Both the position numbers and the translations under genes were made by a program. The notes beneath the pieces were generated by a model. The model ran no database searches and had not been told where the DNA came from. It saw only the letters and a program-made list of their open reading frames with translations. A DNA stretch of 64,000 nt from NCBI GenBank assembly GCA_949130485.1, contig OX422183.1:8212636-8276635 (forward strand), written 5' to 3'. This stretch comes from Agelas oroides (Eukaryota > Porifera > Demospongiae > Agelasida > Agelasidae). Every line of letters begins with the position of its first letter. The first letter of the stretch is position 1. Shown piece after piece: positions 11,387-25,029 of the stretch.

Positions 11387-12674
11387 TATGTTAGAGTAAC
11401 ATACGGTGTGTTCAAAACACATTCAACTTGCTGACACTGCATGGTGCCTCTTAAATAGTGATAAGGCCACCTGCTGGAAAAGTTGGAACAACTCATTATC
11501 AGTTATTACAGCAAGATTGTGCAGTGGTCTTTGATGTGGAGCAGTTGTAATGATTCAAATAATGTGCGGCACAATCATTCTTGGCACAACTCACTGGAAC
11601 TCAAACTGTCCAACTTGGTGAACCGATGATTACACTGTGCTTTCTATGCCACTACCTAATGTAATATGGCTACCAGTATAAGAATGTAGCTGTATACACA
11701 ATTTAGGAAATGGGTATGCACTTGCATTCCTGAGCAACAAATGGCTTGATTCCCAGCAGGTATGTAATCAAACTGTTTTTGGTCTAGTCCCCTTTTTAGC
11801 TATTTTTTAATGTCAAATTGGTGCAGTTACAAGCAACTCAATTAGACCAGTTTAGTCGACCTTGCAGGTTACCCAATTTGAGCCTTGCACCCTATGAAGA
11901 CAAAGGATGGCAGCAATGTCAAAAGGAAAGTGATTTTGGCTAATTTCCTAGACTGTTATGTATTACCCTAGACTGAGGCCTGCAATTAACAGTGCCAGTT
12001 CTGTGTGTGACATAGGGGAAGCTGTTACTAACTTACGTATATTAAACTGTTAAGTGGCTATAGCCTATCCCCACATAGTACAATGTGCATACTTACTACA
12101 ATACAATGTAAAACAAACATTGTGGTACATGTATGTACTTCTGATAGCCATGCTGTTAGGGTCATGCCTACACAGTGTATACATACTGCTACTTTCTTGA
12201 TGTGGCTATTGACTGCAGTTTGGACATCTCTGTTACTGTGTTATATCTTCCTATCCCTCCCTCCTCCCTTTCCCTCTTTCCTGATGACAACTGGTGTGTG
12301 GTCTCTTCGAGTACAAGGCACTGGTAAATCCTTTACAAGGATATCAGGAGAAGTATAGCCAATCCCATCCCTCCCAGCAAATTGCCTTCATTTAATAACA
12401 CCGTTCAGAATGTCTAACTCGATCTTAATCCATTCTGATTTCATAAATCAAAATGGTGGCTTTTCAATTTAAAGAGGATGCTACTAACTTTTCAGTGTAG
12501 TTGTTATCTATTGTAAACAGATTCCTTGTAGGTGAAAAATTTAATTAAACAACCACTGACACTGGTACAATAAAAGTCTGTAAAAATGTAAACTAAGTTA
12601 GAAAGAGCTTGTGTATGTGTGTATGTATGTGGGTGGATTGTGGTTGGGGGGGGGGGGGGGAGGAGGTTAGTAAA
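11387..12674. other. Intergenic region between CAP1 and receptor 1
   Basis: Holds the CAP1 upstream region and the 3' flank of the receptor gene. About 12,090-12,360 matches 34,180-34,440 and about 12,365-12,600 matches 35,725-35,970, as expected of the tandem units. A poly-G run is at about 12,647-12,660. No further gene seen. Confidence 0.6.
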
Positions 12675-15600
12675 TCAGTGCTCTACAGGTTTATATGCCA
12701 CATTTGCTCTCAGCTCAATCCTCTGCACTGGGTCATATGCTACCTTCTCTCTCAGATTATTCTCTGTCCCACTGGTGACATAGTCATACTCTGGATCTTC
12801 CTGCTGCTGTTTGTGGGAGGATAACACAGCTTTAAGTCGTGACTGATGCTTGCTGATACAGTGGTACAGCAGAACTCCAGCCAGGCCTCCAACAACAAAT
12901 GCAATGGTACTAGTCACTGCTGCTGTAATTTCCAATGTATTACCGGTAACTGTGCTGAGGGTAGTTGGTGTGATACCTAATGAAACAATAATGATGGTAT
13001 TGTTGTGCACTCAGTAGCTGAGAAAAATAGCAACCACTGCTTTGCGACAGAGGCATAAGGCAGTGTTGTTTTAGTTTAATGTTTGAACTCATAGTACAGT
13101 TTTTGTTTAATTAGGCTGCAGGTTCAAACTGTTTTAGTAGTTAATTTAGTCATTTTTGGGTGATTTCAAACTAGTTTAGTTGTAGTTTTTAATTAACGCA
13201 CTAAGGCAACATCAATTTTTGTTTTAATAAGGTTTTATGTAATAGTTATATCCCTCCCTTGGGGGTGGTCGTTTTACACATTTGTGTCGGGCATAGCCCA
13301 ACACCAATGTGCAAGACCACACCCCAGGGAGGGATATAACTATTATATAACCTGTTACCTAGGCAACATCTCTGTTCAATAGTCTAGTTTCCAGCTATAT
13401 AGCATGTTGTACATGCAGTTAGTTGTTTAAGAGTGTACAAAATTAATTCAGAAGTATGAAGTGCACCCATCCCTACATGAACTGAGGGATGATAGTGGCA
13501 TACTGAATTATCATTCAACTTACGTGTAGTTGGAGTTGAAAAAGATACTGACACCACAGATACATTCAGTGGAATCGCATGAAGAGTCTTGTTCATGGTT
13601 TGTTTAAAGACAGCAACAGTGTATTCACCACTTTGTTGATGAAAACATCCCTCTCCCTCTGATCTTGGAATTTTATGACTCATAGTAGACTGCAGATCTT
13701 GAGGGGTGCGTAAGACTATAACACAACCCTTTGATACAGAACAGCTGACACAGATCTGGTCACCAGTCGTATTGATGCTTGCACTAGACCTTGAATTTTC
13801 TATGATGAAAAAATGATTATGTGTCACCTACTTGCATCCATTACATTACATTTTCACTATCAGCTGGAGCTCCAACTATCAGTTGCTCTTGGATCTTCTT
13901 AAGTACTTTTGCTGGAGAAATATGTTAGACAGAATACACATAGACTCACTGCAAAGTGCACTAAATGGAACACTATAGCGACAGTGTGGGTGTGGTATAA
14001 ATGGAGCTTTGTAAGAATGTTTACACATGACCTATACAGCTGAAAGCATAGTACCAGTGTATTCTGTGGAATGGACCTCGATCGGCTCAAAGGGAGTTGT
14101 TATTATACTGCATTAATGCTTATCATGTACCTACTACTGGCTCCAAACCTCCATCTGTAACAGTGATATTCTGTGGAACTATTGCTGCTCGTTCAGACAG
14201 GAGACCATTGTATTCACCATCAAACACCAGCATAGTGTAGTTGCCTTTAGGCACTCCATATATGGTCATGTTAGCGGTAGGAGCATGTCTGTTGTCTCGG
14301 GCTGCATAGGCAAATATCTCAGTCTGTGTTGTATTCCATGGGTGAAGGACAACCAGGCATCCAAGAGCTTGAGAGTTTGTGGCAAATGTGCAAATGACAT
14401 TTACTGCTCCTGGAGAGTTAGTGTTGACCCAAGCTGTTTTGATGTCAAATGTACCTTTGGAAAACAAAGAAATGATCAGTCGCATAATTGTGTCTTTAAA
14501 AGTTGCCATTACAATTTATAGATAAAAAATCTCAGTTTTTGCCCCTTCGTGACAATGCAGTCTGTATGTCCATGATACTTATATAGAAATACTCGCGAAT
14601 ATTGTTCCTTAGTACATGAATGCACTATGTACTACTATAAGGTCTACCAATGAATGGTAACAGAGTATCTCCGAGCATATAATCATGTCTTTATACAGGT
14701 TGTCCTACAGTTACAATTCATAGATAAAGTTTTACATCCTTTTACACCATTGCAGTCCCTGTATCCATGGTATTATATTCTTAGATAGTTAATTCCCTAG
14801 GTGTACATGAATGCATAATGGAGCTAGGGTCCACCAATGAATGGTACCATACTCAAATCTCCGAGCCTTAGGACACTCCTGTCTCCTTCCCCCACTTCCA
14901 TGGTCATGATATAGTTGTGATTGAACTGAAGTGTGCAATCAGTCATGTGGACAACCATATAGGAGATGCCAGTTCCTTCAACACCACCCAAAGAAGTGCT
15001 TCCAGTCATGTTGGTAGCAAACACTCGGCCATTACAAATATCCACAGAACTCTACAAACAAGAGGTAAAAACATATATGACATGCAGGTAGCTAAGTACA
15101 AATCAATAATAGTGCTCTAAGGGAGATGTGGTTCGTTGATTGTTCATGCATAGATCCAGGCCATGCAGGAGACATACCAAGAACAACAGCTTCACTTTGA
15201 TTTCTACGGTTGAAATGAATTCTACCTGCATACCAACAGCATCGGGAGCTGGTTCTATATATGTATATGTTGAGTAGACCATAATATCATACAATGATTG
15301 AAGATTGAAGATTTATCATTTGCTGGTAAACATGGGTTTGATACATTAATTGATTGATTGATTGACATTATTACATTAATGATACTTACTTGCATGAAAG
15401 GTTCCATTGACAAATGTCACACTCCCAATCCCAACTTGGTTAATTGCAAATACGGTGAACTCAAACAAGTCACATGGGCTATGGTTGGGTGCAGTGAAGT
15501 AGAACTGTAGCTCATACACACTGCAGTTGGTAGTGAGTGGAGCCCTCCTCCAGCTGATGTTGTAGACCTCCACACAGTACCAGAGATCAGGGTCTAATCT

Positions 15601-16692
15601 CGTGATGTCCAGGGAGAAGGGAGGGGTCCAGGTGAGGAGGATGGATGACCTCTGGGGGTGTGCTGTAAGGTTCTCTACTTCAGCTAGGAGACCTATATAG
15701 GGGGATATATAGCTTTAAAGGAATGACACTGTGAGGGGACCCTAACTAACAAAGGCAACTGGAGAAAGGATGCGTCACATGTAATAATTAAAAACTGCAT
15801 GGGCTACTTTCAAAAATCTCTTGTCCTGTGTACATCAAATGGTGGCTTGTAAGAGTTACGTAATGTTATTATTATATGATGGTTACAACTGCTTTGTCAG
15901 GCATCAGTTATTTCATTGCATCCTACCTAGATTATTAAACAGGTCATCTGACTCATCATGATCAAGGGTGAGGATTGCACAAACATGTAATGTCTATTCA
16001 CAATGCATAACATACCTTGAACTCTAAGAACAGCTGAGTCGCTAGATTCATTATGCGAGATAGGATCATGAATGGTCACCTCACACACCACAGCTGTGTT
16101 ATTGTACTCCACGGTAGCTGGAACTTTCAAGAAGGATGTCCTTCCATTAGAGCTAACTGTTATGTATGGTGTGCTCAGCTCTGTCAATGCATGGTGACCC
16201 ATTGACAAGCCAGTTAAGTGTGCCTGCAGTAACATTGCAGTTGAAGGTAGCAGTAGATCCCAGTGTGGCATTGACTGATGTTGGAATGCTAACAAATGCT
16301 GCAATATAAAAACAACAGGCATCAGTAACACAGCTGCATTTATTGAAACCCCATGATATAAATTGCCTCACAGACTCATCCGCTCTTTTATGCTTAGTCC
16401 AGATAGCTAGACTTTGGCTAGACTGTGGCCTTCCAACCATCCAGTTTTTGATCACTTGCAGTATGCAAAAACTGAAGATGCAGTAGGAAGGCCTGGGAAT
16501 GAGGCTATGGAACGACCCATTATTCCACGTCTATTGATCATGGCACAGTACATTTGAACTGGTGACTGGGTAGAAAGTAGCTAAGACTCTCACAGTGCAG
16601 CTACTTGAAATAGTAATACAGCTAGATCACTCACCAGCTTGAGTGGTCATAATGCCACCCAACAGGATCATAGTGGCAATGAGAAGTTGCAT
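12675..16692 (-). pseudogene. Ig/FN3 receptor with ITIM-like tail, copy 1 (frameshifted)
   Basis: Single-pass membrane receptor, paralogue of 36016-39784. Exons: 16635-16692 (signal peptide MQLLIATMILLGGIMTTQA), 16016-16298 (Ig domain), 15390-15692 (FN3), 15178-15254, 14835-15051, 14131-14454, 13524-13799, 12675-12976 (TM and tail). The Ig exon is 283 nt against 279 nt in copy 2: four extra bases lie near 16,196, in the plus-strand context CAATGCATGGTGACC. This shifts the frame and gives an early stop after the Ig core. All other exons keep frame and length relation to copy 2. The tail has VAYDPV and VAYKPV. It may be a recent pseudogene or allelic null, or the insertion may be a sequencing error; expression is unknown. 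Confidence 0.8.
13230..13353. mobile_element. Foldback MITE in receptor 1 intron, 124 bp
   Basis: Long inverted arms of about 38 bp (TAGTTATATCCCTCCC and GGGAGGGATATAACTA cores) surround a short loop. Near-direct repeats GGCAACATC lie outside at about 13,205 and 13,362. It is absent from the equivalent intron of copy 2, so it was inserted after duplication or lost from copy 2. Confidence 0.75.
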
Positions 16693-18001
16693 CTCTCTAG
16701 GCAACCCCTGTATGCATGGAGATCTGGTGTCCATGTGGTGATGTGTATACCTTTTTGTTGTTGTTCTCTAGGCGTAAGTAATCATAAACAAACCGTCAGA
16801 ACAATTGTTGAGTGCACAAAACATTATGATGTGTCCTTAATGCTGCAGTAAAACAAGTACAATTGACAGTAGGCACCTTTATCAAAACCACATCATTGTT
16901 TGGCAATGCATGTTTTGATCTCAAGGGACCTTCTTCAGCTATACAGTATGAGACACACCATAAACATGCACAGTGATTCTTTACCTAGTTAGGCTTCTTC
17001 ACTGGTACAAAGTATAACTCTATGCACATAACTCTGTATATTAGATACTTCCTCCTACTTTCAGTCTAAGTTTCAAGTAGAATTTCATACATAGTCAAGT
17101 AGAATTTCATACATAGTTACCTGGGTATTGTGAGCAGCACAGCGTATTGTAATAAGATGGAACACAATAGACAATGCACAGCCTTGCATCACATTGTATC
17201 AGTAAGAAACTCACCTATCCCTCACGTTCACATGATGAATGTATGCATGAGCTTGTCCTACCCACTCTTGGTACAGTGGAGCCCCTCCATAGCGGACACC
17301 ATTGGAGACCAACATTTTGTCCCTTATGGTGAGGTTTCTCTAACTTAAGGGCTTCTGGTGTATTTCCAGTATGCGTAATCGGGCTGTTGAGCACAACGTG
17401 GCTGCGTTTTCAGAGCTTTCTCTTGCTGTACGTTGACCGGGAAGGCTAAGCAGAGGCTAATATAGTACTACGAGTAACAGCACTAGTCAAGTTGTTAGCT
17501 CCAGCAGCGATGGTGGACAATCTTGCTGAAAAGGTCGACGAGTGTCCACTAAATTGGGGTTGTTAAGTATTGTTTGCGTACAGTTGGGAGTGCGAAAACT
17601 GTCTATTATACGGAGTAGTGGGGTGTCTGCTATTCAGGGGTTGCTTAAGTATTGAAGTGAATGGAGGGACAGTCAAGACTTTCGGAAGTGTACACTGTTG
17701 AGGGGTGTCCGTTAAGAAGGGTTCTACTGTATGAAGATACGTATGATGTAAAGTGCTCTATAGCGAGAGAGCAAAACTTAATTTTTGTAACTTAGCTGAA
17801 ATACTTCAATGCCCACATCAACCGTGTATAATGTAAAAGACCCAATGCTTGTTATGCCAGATGCAAACATCTTGCCTCAGCTGGAAATCACTGTTATCAT
17901 AGATAATAGAATGCGCACAATATTCGTAAATTACAATGTTTCCAATCCCTATACTGTTCTATTATCAGATTCTATGCTGTTATGAAGCAAAGTGCACGTG
18001 T
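16693..18001. other. 5' flank of receptor 1; no gene recognised
   Basis: About 16,700-17,010 matches 39,790-40,075, marking the upstream limit of the tandem unit. A short direct repeat CAAGTAGAATTTCATACATAG occurs twice at about 17,070-17,118. The rest up to 18,001 shows no coding signal that I trust. Confidence 0.5.
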
Positions 18002-18689
18002 CAGTGGCGGATCTAGAAATTTAGAAAGGGGGGTTTAGTCACTGGCGCGCTTCGCGCGCCGGAAATTTTTGGGTTGCCACGCCCACTTTCGGTCACGTGA
18101 ACGCATTCATATAGCTGGAAGGCCGAACCGAGGGGTCCGTCACAAAAGAAATCTCGTACACTGTCCGACAGTGCATGTTGTTTTAGTTAACTATAACTTT
18201 AACTAAATACATTTTAGTATGGCCTTTTTAAAATTTAGTTAACCAAAACTACAACTAACTACAAATTTTTGCTAAGCTGGGAACTATAACTACAATATCC
18301 AAGAACATACAAGAAGAAACCTGTCGGCAGAAATCCAAACTGAAATCCAGAAATCCACTGTGAAATCCAGAAATCCACTCTGAAATCCGAAATCCACGTG
18401 AAATCCAGTGGATTTCGAAATCTCGTACGCCGAGGCGCGCCGTGGCGCGCCGTGGCGGACCCCTCGGGCCGAACTGAATATCTCGAAGCAACTCTAGGCC
18501 TAGTCAAACGTCTGGAGATCAGTAAGGAACTGATACGTGAGTGTGTAACTGTGCCTGGTTGTTGTTGCTGCATGCCACTGCTGCATAATCATTTGATGGA
18601 CTCGTGCAGTTATGTACGCAAAATGCATTACTAGCCGCCAAAGGGGGGTGCATTTGCACCCCCCTTACCCCCCCCTAAATCCGCCACTG
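18002..18689. mobile_element. MITE family A, copy 1
   Basis: Terminal inverted repeats CAGTGGCGGATCTAGAAATT and TAAATCCGCCACTG are flanked by an exact 5-bp target duplication CGTGT (17,997-18,001 and 18,690-18,694). A second copy is at 26,794-27,459. The interior has short tandem AAATCCAGAAATCCA-type repeats, fewer than in the second copy. A 5-bp duplication would suit a hAT5-like or other superfamily; I cannot decide. Confidence 0.85.
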
Positions 18690-18714
18690 CGTGTAGTGAA
18701 AAAGTAAAAAATCC

Positions 18715-18790
18715 AGCAGTTGTCAGGAATTGAACCCAAGACACTTTGCTTGAGTCACCAGTGCTCTACCACTGAACTGCGTATGACAAC
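18715..18790 (-). repeat. tRNA-like sequence, probably a SINE head
   Basis: On the minus strand, A-box-like TTCAGTGGTAGAGCAC and B-box-like GGGTTCAATTCC occur at tRNA spacing, followed by a T run. The anticodon stem does not fold well. A sequence with the same B-box and downstream part lies on the plus strand at about 19,380-19,430. More likely a tRNA-derived SINE or pseudogene than a functional tRNA. Confidence 0.45.
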
Positions 18791-20860
18791 CAGACAACTA
18801 CAGTCACAATCCACCACAGTGCACTTTTTTTGCCGACGCAAACCCCGTTTTTGCTTTGACCCCAGAACCAACCAACCAACCATTGCATAATAATTATGTA
18901 ATTATAGTATACCGAATTATACGGTACAATTATTAACGTAAACAGAGGTACACAAAACGATTTATACGTGCTACGAATGGCTGAACACACGAGTTGTGGT
19001 AGGTACACGAAACAATTTACACGTGCTATGAATGGCTGAACACACGAGTTGTGATGCTCCTCCAACAAAGCGACAGTGCAGATGTGTAGCGGATTTGTTG
19101 ACTTTGAGTGAATACCATATCACTAGGCACTTGACCAGGTCCAAACACAAGTGACAGGCCACCGCCAGTGTAAAACTAAGAACCCTTGATGCCTAATTGT
19201 TTTCTGGGGACATGTACTTAGCATTGTCACACATTTTGATAGCTACAAAGTTGTTATGACAGTGAAAAGTGGCCTGAAAGAGTGGAAATTCCCTCATTGC
19301 CTTACTGAGGACTTTTTTGCCCCAAGGGGAATAACAACCAACAAACTTAAGTGGCTTTGCTATTAGATGCTTCAGCGAAGTCAGGTGTCTTGGGTTCAAT
19401 TCCTGGCAACTGCTGGCTTTTCACTTTCCTCTATGTACCTCATAACAGTGAAAATATCTCAAATGCTACATGAAGATAACCCCCCACATGGGAACTCATC
19501 GTGTGTAGTCAATAGAAATCACTGTAGATGCTTGTTTTTTTCTTTCTTTCTCCAGAGCATCGCAGTGCTGTGTGATCGAAATGCGATAGAACTGCGAAGA
19601 TATGGTGCTCCAGCTTGGTTTCCCAAGACTCCAAAACTCGTTCTTGTTCAGGCCTTGTGTGGAAGAGGTTAGCACTATGTGGTTGTTGTTGTTAATGTTT
19701 TTATGTTGTTGTTGTATTTCCCTTTTATTCACCTCTCAACATTATAACATTACATTCTCCCCGAGCAAGATACTACTGTATAGCGCTAAATTTTTTTTGC
19801 GAATTTTCAACCATTTGCAAAAATATTTCAACAAAAAGTTTTAACCCGCGACACACCGTTTTACGCTCTGACTGCAAGAGCGTCGATGGAACACATCCCG
19901 GGGCTAAGCTGCCGAATCTGCAAGGAACTCTCTCCAAGAAGATACCTTTGAAGTAGGCATTGGTGTGCTGACAGTTGCGAGCTCAAACGGATGACGACAG
20001 GGTGACGGTGCATGTTAGGATGTATGCCACACCCATAGTATATTACGTGTGTGGCGTGCAACAAATTTGCGAAATTATTTCAACAAAATCTTCAAAAATC
20101 ACTATTTGCAAAAAATTTAGCGCTATACGGTATGCATGTGATTTGTTTTTAGATGTTCAAGTGTTGAACCCTCTCCTATCTCCCTCACAGGTTCAATGTT
20201 CTTTTGGCTACTTCCGTGTGTGCATCCAAGGATACCTGACCCTGTCCCTCCCAGCAAACTGCCTTCATTTAATAGTGTTCAGAATGTCTAACTCAATCTT
20301 AATCTATTTTGCTTCATTCCTGTCTCTGGAATTTTATACATAGTAAATTCAACTGTTGGCTTTTCAGCTGGTTTCGAAGAGGGTTCAGCTAACAATTTGT
20401 TAGAAAATACTTTTGCAAACTATGTCATTAAAATGAAATTAAAGTGATGACTATTCATGTTTTAAAATGGTGGCCATCATTAGCTGACAACAATACTTTC
20501 ACTAGCCTTGTACCCAGGCTCCTCCCCATTTGTCTGCAGGGGATACAAGGAGCCTGGGTATGAGGCTAACTTTCACATGCATAAGCCAGTGACCATTTTC
20601 AATGCATAGTCTTGTTCTTAGAGTGTAAATTTTGTTCCTGGAAGCAAGAGATTGGCCTCACTTGCACCCATTAGAATGGCTTTTGTGGATGTTTTCACAT
20701 CAAAACCAAGTACCTGTAAGGTTAGTTTGTGTGGCTGTGAGAGGTGGCAGTTGGTTGGCAAGCTTTTGTCACATAATTATTGTACAGTATTATATGTGAC
20801 AGCATTAATGTACAGTGGGCATATATACTAATACATCTACTAGTGTTCATTTATTACCTG
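18790..20860. other. Repeat-rich spacer between the two tandem units
   Basis: Includes a local direct repeat (ACACGTGCTATGAATGGCTGAACACACGAGTTGTG type, about 18,965 and 19,018). The segment at about 19,680-20,340 is similar to 35,510-35,790. A foldback lies at about 20,513-20,575. No gene recognised. Confidence 0.5.
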
Positions 20861-21104
20861 TGTATGCGTGCCCCCTTTCTGGAAATTACAGTACAAGTTT
20901 AGCATAGTTGCCTGCATTTGTGAAGCTATGAACAGAAACTATATTCTCATGCAGTTGAAGTTAACACTCACCACCTAATTTTTTTCACTTACATGCACAT
21001 ATCCAAAAATTAATGCACTCTCAGTGATCAACTAGAGTTTCAGATTAAAACTACAGTTAGCAGTAGTGCAAGTAAATGTTTGTGAATATCATGCTACAGT
21101 AGCA

Positions 21105-24100
21105 TTAATTAATACTGACAGCTTTTTGCCCTTCTTCACCCTTGTTGAGAGTGCTATCGCTTTTTCCAGATAAGTTGATAGAAGGCATCGGGCAGGATGT
21201 TTTGGGAGACTTAGAGGATGACACCGAGAGAGACCCCGATGATTTATTGCAGGAGAGCTTGATGAACAACTTCTTCCACTGCTCCCTTGCTTGCGGTGCT
21301 CGAATCACATGGAATACAAAAATTAGTAGTCCCTGAGAGCCGATCAAGATGCTGAAAAGGATCTGGAAGGTGAAAGTCAGTTCCTTTATGTCTGAACTAG
21401 TTGCCAGGAGGCCAAATCCCCAGCCTAACCCAAACACCAATGAAAGTCCCAGAACAAGGAAGAAATGTCGTTTTAGTTCTCTCTTCTTCTTGTGATGCAA
21501 GGAGGAGACATTCTTTCTGTTCTTCACAAGACAGACAATGATGGTGATGAACATGGCCCAGTTAAAGAGGTAGACGGCAACAAATGGAAAGATGAGACCA
21601 AACCAGAAGGGGTACATGATAACCCTGCAGCTGTGGATAGATAGGAGAAAGATATAATGCCAGAGTTAAATGCTAACATGCTGCTTGTTTTGTTTTGCTT
21701 ACACAGAAGTGAACACTTGATAGTATGAGAACGAGACTACAATACCACGTTGCACACTATCACTTACTAGAATGGGTTGACGTAGTGGTGATAACCAGCC
21801 CCTGCTGATATTCCAACAACCACAATTGGAACCACTGCAGTGCAGAATGCAGAAATGGTATTTAGAAGTTCATTTTTTTTTTTGCATAATCTCGTGCCCA
21901 GCTGTCCACACCCACCAAGGGGATATGGACGGCTGGGCACAAGACTATTCTTTGCACTGTAGGCCTACTGATTGAGCAAATATATACAATGTCATGTAAA
22001 GTTCTAACTTACACCAAACAACAGCAGCTGCTACAGGAACAAAGTAGGGTGATGTTTGACCCAGTACATTCCTGACCAACTTCTGATACAGAAATAGTGC
22101 CTCCACTGCTGTCCAGCCAAAGAAGACCAGCATGAAATATTGTAGCAGGGCGGCTACTACCCCACAGAGAGGAGGGACAGTGGTCACAAGACCTGCCCCT
22201 ATGAAGGTAACATATACACCAATCAGTGAGCAGCTCAAGTTGATTAGCAGCTGCCCATGGATGCCAGCTGAGCTTTGTGCAGAGGAATGGTGCTTCCTGT
22301 ATAAAATATGAACATAATGGTAGCTATTATGTAAGTATTTCTAAAATTACATCGTTTTTGGAAACAGTGCATAGATGGTTACTGTCTTAGGTACAAAATG
22401 TACCTTAGAGTAGTCTCATTTCCAGGCCTTCCCACCGTCCAGTTTTTGATCGCTTACAGTATCTCCATTTTTACATATCCAAAACTGGACAGTGGGAAGG
22501 CCTGGGCATGAGGCTACCTTAGATCACATGCTAGTGAGTACTGCTACACAACATGTATTCTGGGGGTTGCACTTCCTGTCTACGTAGATGCTGAACACAA
22601 ACTGAAGCCAGTATTAATTCAGGTTCCCTTTTGGAACCCATTTCTCAGCATACCAGTAAAAGATGTCTCCTTCTACAACGTTGAAGGCATTGTGATGACA
22701 TTTTGTGCTTTTTTCATAAGTACATGCATGGCCCCATGAGTCCAGAAGCCAAACGTTTAATGCAGTGCATGGATCAATAGTATGAATGTTAATTGCTGAT
22801 GAAAACTAATATGTAACAAGCAGTGTACCTAGCTAAATACTGGTGCAAACCACTCATAGTGCAGTCCCTTGCCGCATGAATAAAAGTATAGCAGCTTCTT
22901 TTCTTACTTGAAGGCAGTGTATGTGATCACAGTGACCACCAAGCACAAAATAGAGATGGCAGTGCCAACATATGTTACAGCTGCAAGAAAGATGGCTCCA
23001 GGTTCATACACATCTCCTGGGTCGAGGTCCTGAAATACAAATCATAGCTACAAGTTATGAATTAAGCCACAGCTATAAAGGCTGCATGCTTGGTAGGCTG
23101 GGATCAGCCTGCATGGTACAGAATTGTGCACTTCACTCACAAACAGAAGACCAAAGTGTCCAAGCTGTGTACACGCACAGTGTGTTGTTACACCATCATC
23201 AGAGACCACCCTGCAGCTGTCCATGCTCCACCTGCCATACTGGCCTGCACAGAGACCAAGTAGCAAGTCATAGCAATTTACACACAGGACCACAATAATT
23301 GCATTCCTGAATGTAAATGTTGCAAACATTTGTGCATACATATCATACACACAGCATCCAGATTTTCACCACATTGCACTTTCTGCTTGGCAATATAATC
23401 ATACCTTTTCTGGCAAAGTTAGAACACATTGCTGTGGTTTGGGGTGGGATTTGGTCATCACAAGCCTGCAGGGATATGTACAAAGAGGAAATAGAGTTTC
23501 AAAAGTTTGGATTTCTAGTCAGAATGGTTACTTTAGTTGGATTTTGTAAAGTACATACATGTAGTATGAAAACTGCACAAACAGTTTGTACACATTGTTA
23601 ATAACAATCTGAAATATGAGGCTTGGATTATCATGTAGAACTTTTGATGACTGAGCAGGGGCGGATCCAGAGATTGAAGAAGGGGGGAGCATACAGAGTG
23701 TGGGGTTGGTGCAGCGCGCATAGTGCACAGCGTTCTAGGGGGGTCTGGGGCATGCTGCCCCACAAAAATTTGGAAATTTAGACCATATGAGAGTGCTTCT
23801 GAGGCCGTCGGAGACCACCATAACCACGCAAAGTTTATGGCAACTGGAGTGTTAGTAAGGCGATTCATCTTATTGGTTGTTTCTTGGAGCCCCTTCCCTT
23901 CAGAATCAGCCTTTGTATTTTAGGCACTGCCACAGAACTGTCTCTTGGGAGCTGCAAATTTGAGTGCTTTATGTTTGGAGGACATGAAGCAGCGATTCAT
24001 ATAGAGATATGTGCTGCGTCGGAGTAGCAACATGCGCTAAGCGGGCGGTAAACCTTTGCATTTTGCGCTCGCTCAGTTCCAAAGGGGGGGCATGCATGGG

Positions 24101-24890
24101 CTCCCATGCCCTCCTCCTGCATCCGCCCGTGCTCCTGCATCCGCCCGTGCTGAGTCATAGGGTTTGTTATTGTATAGACATCCTGATGGTACCCTTTTTT
24201 CCACACACCATTCTGAACTGCTGAAAGGCCAGTTGTATTTCTCCAGTAGACATACTGATGTTTGTAACACTGCTGTTTACATCCACTCCAAGTATGATAG
24301 ATCCAATCGCAGAGTTCGCACAGTTTGTGTCCAAGGTCAGAAAGAGTGCATTGGTAAGGAAGACACTGTAAACAATTCGTTGCCATGGTGAAGCATAAGT
24401 TGAATTGCCAACAAACAGTGACTGTGGCAACTCGACTGATGCTGTTGCATTAGGGAGTGGGTCCATCATAGTTACAAGAACTTCCTTAGTTATTCCACTG
24501 GAGTTTCTGATAGCCTCTTCAACAGGACCCAAGTTGACACTGAAGGATTCCCCAGAGAAACTTTCAGGATTTATGTCTCGCAGCAGGAGGGCAAAATTGT
24601 CAAGAGGAAATGCCAGAGTGTTATTGGTAGGTATGGAAACTGTATTGGCAAACCTCCTTACACTCTGAAGTAACCTACAAGTAGGGAAATGCAAGTCAGT
24701 CACAACAGAAGTACAACTATGTACGTATGCTAAAGCATAGATGATTGCACAATGGGTGGTATGGATCAATAACATAGTGTCAAGTTTTAAAAGACCTTGT
24801 AGAAGTGTTGGCCTGGTGCTGGCTCTCAAGAATGTTATCTGGAATGGCTTCCAGGAGGTTGTCTATCAACTGCAGATAGTTCTCCCTCAC
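21105..24890 (-). CDS. Adhesion GPCR, copy 2 (5'-truncated)
   Basis: Tandem copy of the 204-5071 gene. Exons with the same lengths and phases: 24796-24890, 24209-24674 (GAIN, three codons shorter), 23405-23465, 23286-23306 (21-nt microexon), 23141-23244 (GPS), 22908-23029 (TM1), 22013-22296 (TM2-4, normal GT donor), 21768-21834, and 21105-21630 (TM5-7 and tail). Similarity to unit 1 stops near 25,030. I find no equivalent of the HormR exon or of the 4566-4706 exon, so the copy has no visible signal peptide or start. The retained frame is open throughout, which argues for a recent loss or for use of a new 5' end. It could be a pseudogene; transcript data would decide. Confidence 0.8.
23656..24149. 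mobile_element. MITE-like element in GPCR2 intron
   Basis: Orthologous to the 3013-3469 element. It begins CAGGGGCGGATCCAGAG, ends CATCCGCCCGTG, and is flanked by CTGAG on both sides (23,651-23,655 and 24,150-24,154). This copy has a clean 5-bp duplication and a short internal duplication of the terminal CTCCTGCATCCGCCCGTG. Confidence 0.7.
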
Positions 24891-25029
24891 CTGTCCAGGA
24901 TGAAGGACGAATGTGACTTCTTTACTGGTATTTCAAAAGTTGTCATTCTTGGATATTGAGCTCAGTGAATGAACAAGCTTTTGAACACCTTATCATATCA
25001 CAGTAATAATCATACTTACTCCCCTAGAA

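Noticed and set aside
18255-18634. Frames repeating WISGFHSGF or similar (also 27,051-27,399)
   Set aside because: Translations of the MITE internal tandem repeat.
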